Shown here piece after piece: positions 60,427-64,000 of a DNA stretch of 64,000 nucleotides. Below the pieces are notes generated by a model, which saw only the letters and a list, made by a program, of their open reading frames with translations, searched no databases and had not been told where the DNA came from. The position numbers were made by a program, and so were the translations under genes. Positions within the stretch are counted from its first letter, which is position 1; every line of letters begins with the position of its first letter. The stretch is from Nocardioides marinus (lineage in GTDB: Bacteria > Actinomycetota > Actinomycetes > Propionibacteriales > Nocardioidaceae): positions 2,928,001 through 2,992,000 of the forward strand of contig NZ_JACBZI010000001.1 in assembly GCF_013408145.1 (NCBI RefSeq), in the 5' to 3' direction.

Positions 60427-60699
60427 TCACTTGGCGCGCTCGAGGATCTCGACGACGCGCCAGCGCTTGGTGGCCGACAGCGGACGAGTCTCCATGAGGA
60501 GGACGCGGTCACCGATACCGCACTCGTTCTGCTCGTCGTGGGCCTTCAGCTTGCTGGTGCGGCGCATGACCTTGCCGTACAGCGCGTGCTTGACGCGGTC
60601 CTCGACGGACACGACGACGGTCTTGTCCATCTTGTCGCTGACCACGAGGCCCTCGCGGACCTTGCGGCTGTTCCGCTCCTGGGTCTGGCTCTCGCTCAC
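60427..60699 (-). CDS. rpsQ: 30S ribosomal protein S17
   Basis: S17 is an early 16S rRNA binder. 90 residues: [20 protein letters not shown] and [20 protein letters not shown], then [23 protein letters not shown] start at 60699 overlapping the rpmC stop codon by three bases (GTGA), so it is coupled to rpmC. Confidence 0.97.
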   Translation of the reverse strand: MSESQTQERNSRKVREGLVVSDKMDKTVVVSVEDRVKHALYGKVMRRTSKLKAHDEQNECGIGDRVLLMETRPLSATKRWRVVEILERAK

Positions 60700-60938
60700 T
60701 TCTCGTCCTCGCTGCTCGTGCCCGGGGCGGTCCGGATGCCGAGCTCGCGCTCACGCACCACGGTGTAGATCCGGGCGATGTCCTTCTTGACCGTGCGCAG
60801 CCGGCCGTGGCTCTCCAGCTGGCCGGTGGCCGCCTGGAAACGGAGGTTGAACAGCTCCTCCTTGGCCTCGCGCAGGCGGGACTCCAGGTCGACGTCGTTC
60901 AGGTCGTCGAGCTCGTGGGCCTTCACACCGTTGGCCAT
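60696..60938 (-). CDS. rpmC: 50S ribosomal protein L29
   Basis: 80 residues: [40 protein letters not shown] and the conserved [18 protein letters not shown], then a short extra tail. Its ATG at 60938 overlaps the rplP stop codon by one base (TGATG). Confidence 0.97.
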   Translation of the reverse strand: MANGVKAHELDDLNDVDLESRLREAKEELFNLRFQAATGQLESHGRLRTVKKDIARIYTVVRERELGIRTAPGTSSEDEK

Positions 60939-61357
60939 CAGAATTCACCCGCCTCTCGGGACACGAACCGGCACTTCATGGGGAGCTTGTGCATCGCGCG
61001 GCGCATGGCCTCGCGGGCGACGTCCTCCGGAACACCGGAGAGCTCGAACATGACGCGGCCGGGCTTGACATTGGCCACCCACCACTCGGGCGAGCCCTTA
61101 CCGGAACCCATGCGGGTCTCGGCGGGCTTCTTGGTCAGCGGGCGGTCGGGGTAGATGTTGATCCACACCTTGCCGCCACGCTTGATGTGGCGGGTCATGG
61201 CGATACGGGCCGACTCGATCTGGCGGTTGGTCACGTAGTGACCCTCCACGGCCTGGATACCGAACTCGCCGAAGGCGAGCGAGGTGCCGCCCTTGGCCAT
61301 CCCGGTCCGCTTGGGGTGGTGCTGCTTGCGGTGCTTGACGCGACGGGGCATCAGCAT
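60938..61357 (-). CDS. rplP: 50S ribosomal protein L16
   Basis: L16 sits at the A-site tRNA channel. 139 residues: [25 protein letters not shown]-type [40 protein letters not shown] and the Arg/Gly region [20 protein letters not shown]. Start at the ATG at 61357; a second ATG two codons on also fits, but the ML-MPRR form is common. Three bases after the rpsC stop codon. Confidence 0.97.
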   Translation of the reverse strand: MLMPRRVKHRKQHHPKRTGMAKGGTSLAFGEFGIQAVEGHYVTNRQIESARIAMTRHIKRGGKVWINIYPDRPLTKKPAETRMGSGKGSPEWWVANVKPGRVMFELSGVPEDVAREAMRRAMHKLPMKCRFVSREAGEF

Positions 61358-61360
61358 GAC

Positions 61361-62175
<815 letters not shown>

Positions 62176-62176
<1 letters not shown>

Positions 62177-62607
62177 CAGGCACCCTTCCCGTTCTTCTTC
62201 TTCGCGGCGACGACATCGGCCGGCTGGACGGCCAGCGTGATGTGGCTGGTCCGCTTGTTGATGCGGGTGGCGCGACCCTGGGCGCGGGGGCGCCAGCGCT
62301 TCATGGTCGGGCCCTCGTCGACCATCGCCACCGAGATGACGAGGTCGTCCGCGTCGAGGCCCTCGGTGGTCTCGGCGTTGGCGACAGCCGACTCCAGGAC
62401 CTTGAGGACGGTCGCGGCCGCAGCCTGCGGCGCGAAGGACAGCGTGGCGTGCGCCTCGCCCACGGGAAGGCCGCGGACCAGGTCGACGACCCGGCGAGCC
62501 TTCATCGGGGTGATGCGGGTGAACCGCGCGGTCGCGAAGGCGCCGGGCTGGTCACCCAGCAGCGACTCGCGGCGGGCGCTCGTGCGCGTGCGCTCGGTGG
62601 TGCTCAT
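62176..62607 (-). CDS. rplV: 50S ribosomal protein L22
   Basis: L22 lines the exit tunnel and its loop contributes to macrolide sensitivity. 143 residues: a short variable N-terminus ([19 protein letters not shown]), [40 protein letters not shown] and the loop [20 protein letters not shown]. The ATG at 62607 overlaps the rpsS stop codon (ATGA). Confidence 0.97.
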
Positions 62608-62885
62608 CGACGGCGTCCCTTCCGGTCTTCCTTGACGTGACCCTTGTAGGTGCGGGTGGGAGCGAACTCGCCCAGCTTGTGACCGACCATGGAGTCGGAC
62701 ACGAACACCGGGACGTGCTTGCGACCGTCGTGCACCGCGATCGTGTGACCGATCATCGCCGGCACGATCATCGAGCGGCGCGACCAGGTCTTGATGACGT
62801 TGTGCGAGCCCTTCTCGTTCTCGGCGTCCACCTTCTTCATGAGGTGGTCGTCGACGAAGGGGCCCTTCTTCAGGCTGCGAGGCAT
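62604..62885 (-). CDS. rpsS: 30S ribosomal protein S19
   Basis: 93 residues: [60 protein letters not shown], a complete S19. ATG start five bases after the rplB stop codon. Confidence 0.97.
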   Translation of the reverse strand: MPRSLKKGPFVDDHLMKKVDAENEKGSHNVIKTWSRRSMIVPAMIGHTIAVHDGRKHVPVFVSDSMVGHKLGEFAPTRTYKGHVKEDRKGRRR

Positions 62886-62890
62886 TCTGG

Positions 62891-63727
<837 letters not shown>

Positions 63728-63753
63728 TGTCTTTTTCCTCAGTCCTCGCCCGG

Positions 63754-63999
63754 TCAGCCGACCTGGCCGAAGATGTCGATGCGGTGCCCCTCAGCCAGGC
63801 TGACGATCGCGCGCTTGGTGTCCTTGCGCTTGCCCAGACCGTTGCGGGTGCGACGGGTCTTGCCGTTGCGGTTCAGGGTGTTCACCGAGGTGACCTTGAC
63901 GTTGAAGATCTTCTCGACCGCGATCTTGATCTCGGTCTTGTTGGCGTCGGGCCGCACGATGAAGGTGTACTTGTTCGCGTCGAGCAGGCCGTAGCTCTT
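63754..63999 (-). CDS. rplW: 50S ribosomal protein L23, 3' part, start outside the window
   Basis: Only the last 81 residues lie in the window; the start codon is beyond 64000. The visible part [40 protein letters not shown] and [11 protein letters not shown] is the conserved L23. L23 sits at the exit tunnel and is the docking site of trigger factor and SRP. rpsJ, rplC and rplD are expected further right. Confidence 0.95.
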   Translation of the reverse strand, partial: KSYGLLDANKYTFIVRPDANKTEIKIAVEKIFNVKVTSVNTLNRNGKTRRTRNGLGKRKDTKRAIVSLAEGHRIDIFGQVG

Positions 64000-64000
64000 C

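Overview
The window is a high-GC (roughly 70 %) actinobacterial chromosome segment. The many GTG starts, GC-rich third codon positions, short leaders and large number of GC-rich hairpins fit this. Gene content (Mfd/SurA-like lipoprotein/MazG/enolase, Alr/Nnr/GlmS block, actinobacterial ribosomal operons, HSL esterase and acyl-CoA dehydrogenase pairs) and the style of the short interspersed palindromes suggest a member of the Propionibacteriales, most likely Nocardioides or a close relative. This placement is inference; no 16S gene is present. I see no tRNA, rRNA, CRISPR array, insertion sequence or prophage.

Layout. 1-8.4 kb: start of enolase, a secreted phytase-like esterase, mazG, a SurA-like lipoprotein and mfd. 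8.4-16.8 kb, mostly minus strand: a small membrane protein, a GNAT-TsaE fusion, an alpha/beta hydrolase, alr, nnr (bifunctional NAD(P)HX repair), acpS and glmS, a cell-envelope and tRNA-modification block. It is interrupted by a plus-strand AbiEi/DUF559-like gene flanked by two copies of a palindrome. 16.9-22.7 kb: coaA, a small membrane protein, an ABC-2 exporter, glmM, rpsI and rplM. 22.9-43.2 kb is a more accessory stretch: citrate synthase and a HAD hydrolase, a huge choice-of-anchor A/DUF11 surface protein with a Thr-Ala minisatellite, an acyl-CoA synthetase, an HtrA-type protease, a double GNAT protein, an exonuclease with a CBS/DUF294 protein, a GH26-like secreted glycosidase, an ABC-F protein, a likely heteromeric pair of acyl-CoA dehydrogenases, an HSL-type esterase and a maleylpyruvate isomerase-like protein. 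43.2-46.6 kb: rRNA methyltransferase-like protein, truA, a PfkB sugar kinase with a divergent GntR regulator, and a small secreted protein.

46.8-64 kb is the ribosomal superoperon, all minus strand. Read 5' to 3' from the right edge: rplW (cut by the window end), rplB, rpsS, rplV, rpsC, rplP, rpmC, rpsQ | rplN, rplX, rplE, rpsN, rpsH, rplF, rplR, rpsE, rpmD, rplO | secY, adk, map | terC (behind a candidate yybP-ykoY manganese riboswitch), an LLM flavin oxidoreductase | infA, rpmJ, rpsM, rpsK, rpsD, rpoA, rplQ. The order is the conserved S10-spc-alpha order except for terC and the LLM gene, which sit between map and infA.

The most unusual content is not a large novel operon but a set of short palindromic repeats. 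(1) A 20-bp core repeat occurs as two pairs 42 kb apart, with its central dinucleotide flipped between the loci. (2) Copies of a REP-like unit lie in tandem at the end of nnr and as a short form inside the mfd reading frame. (3) A 52-bp palindrome flanks a lone AbiEi/DUF559 nuclease-like gene and supplies its stop codon. (4) There are perfect palindromes of 30 and 46 bp between genes. These and the domain fusions are described in the findings.
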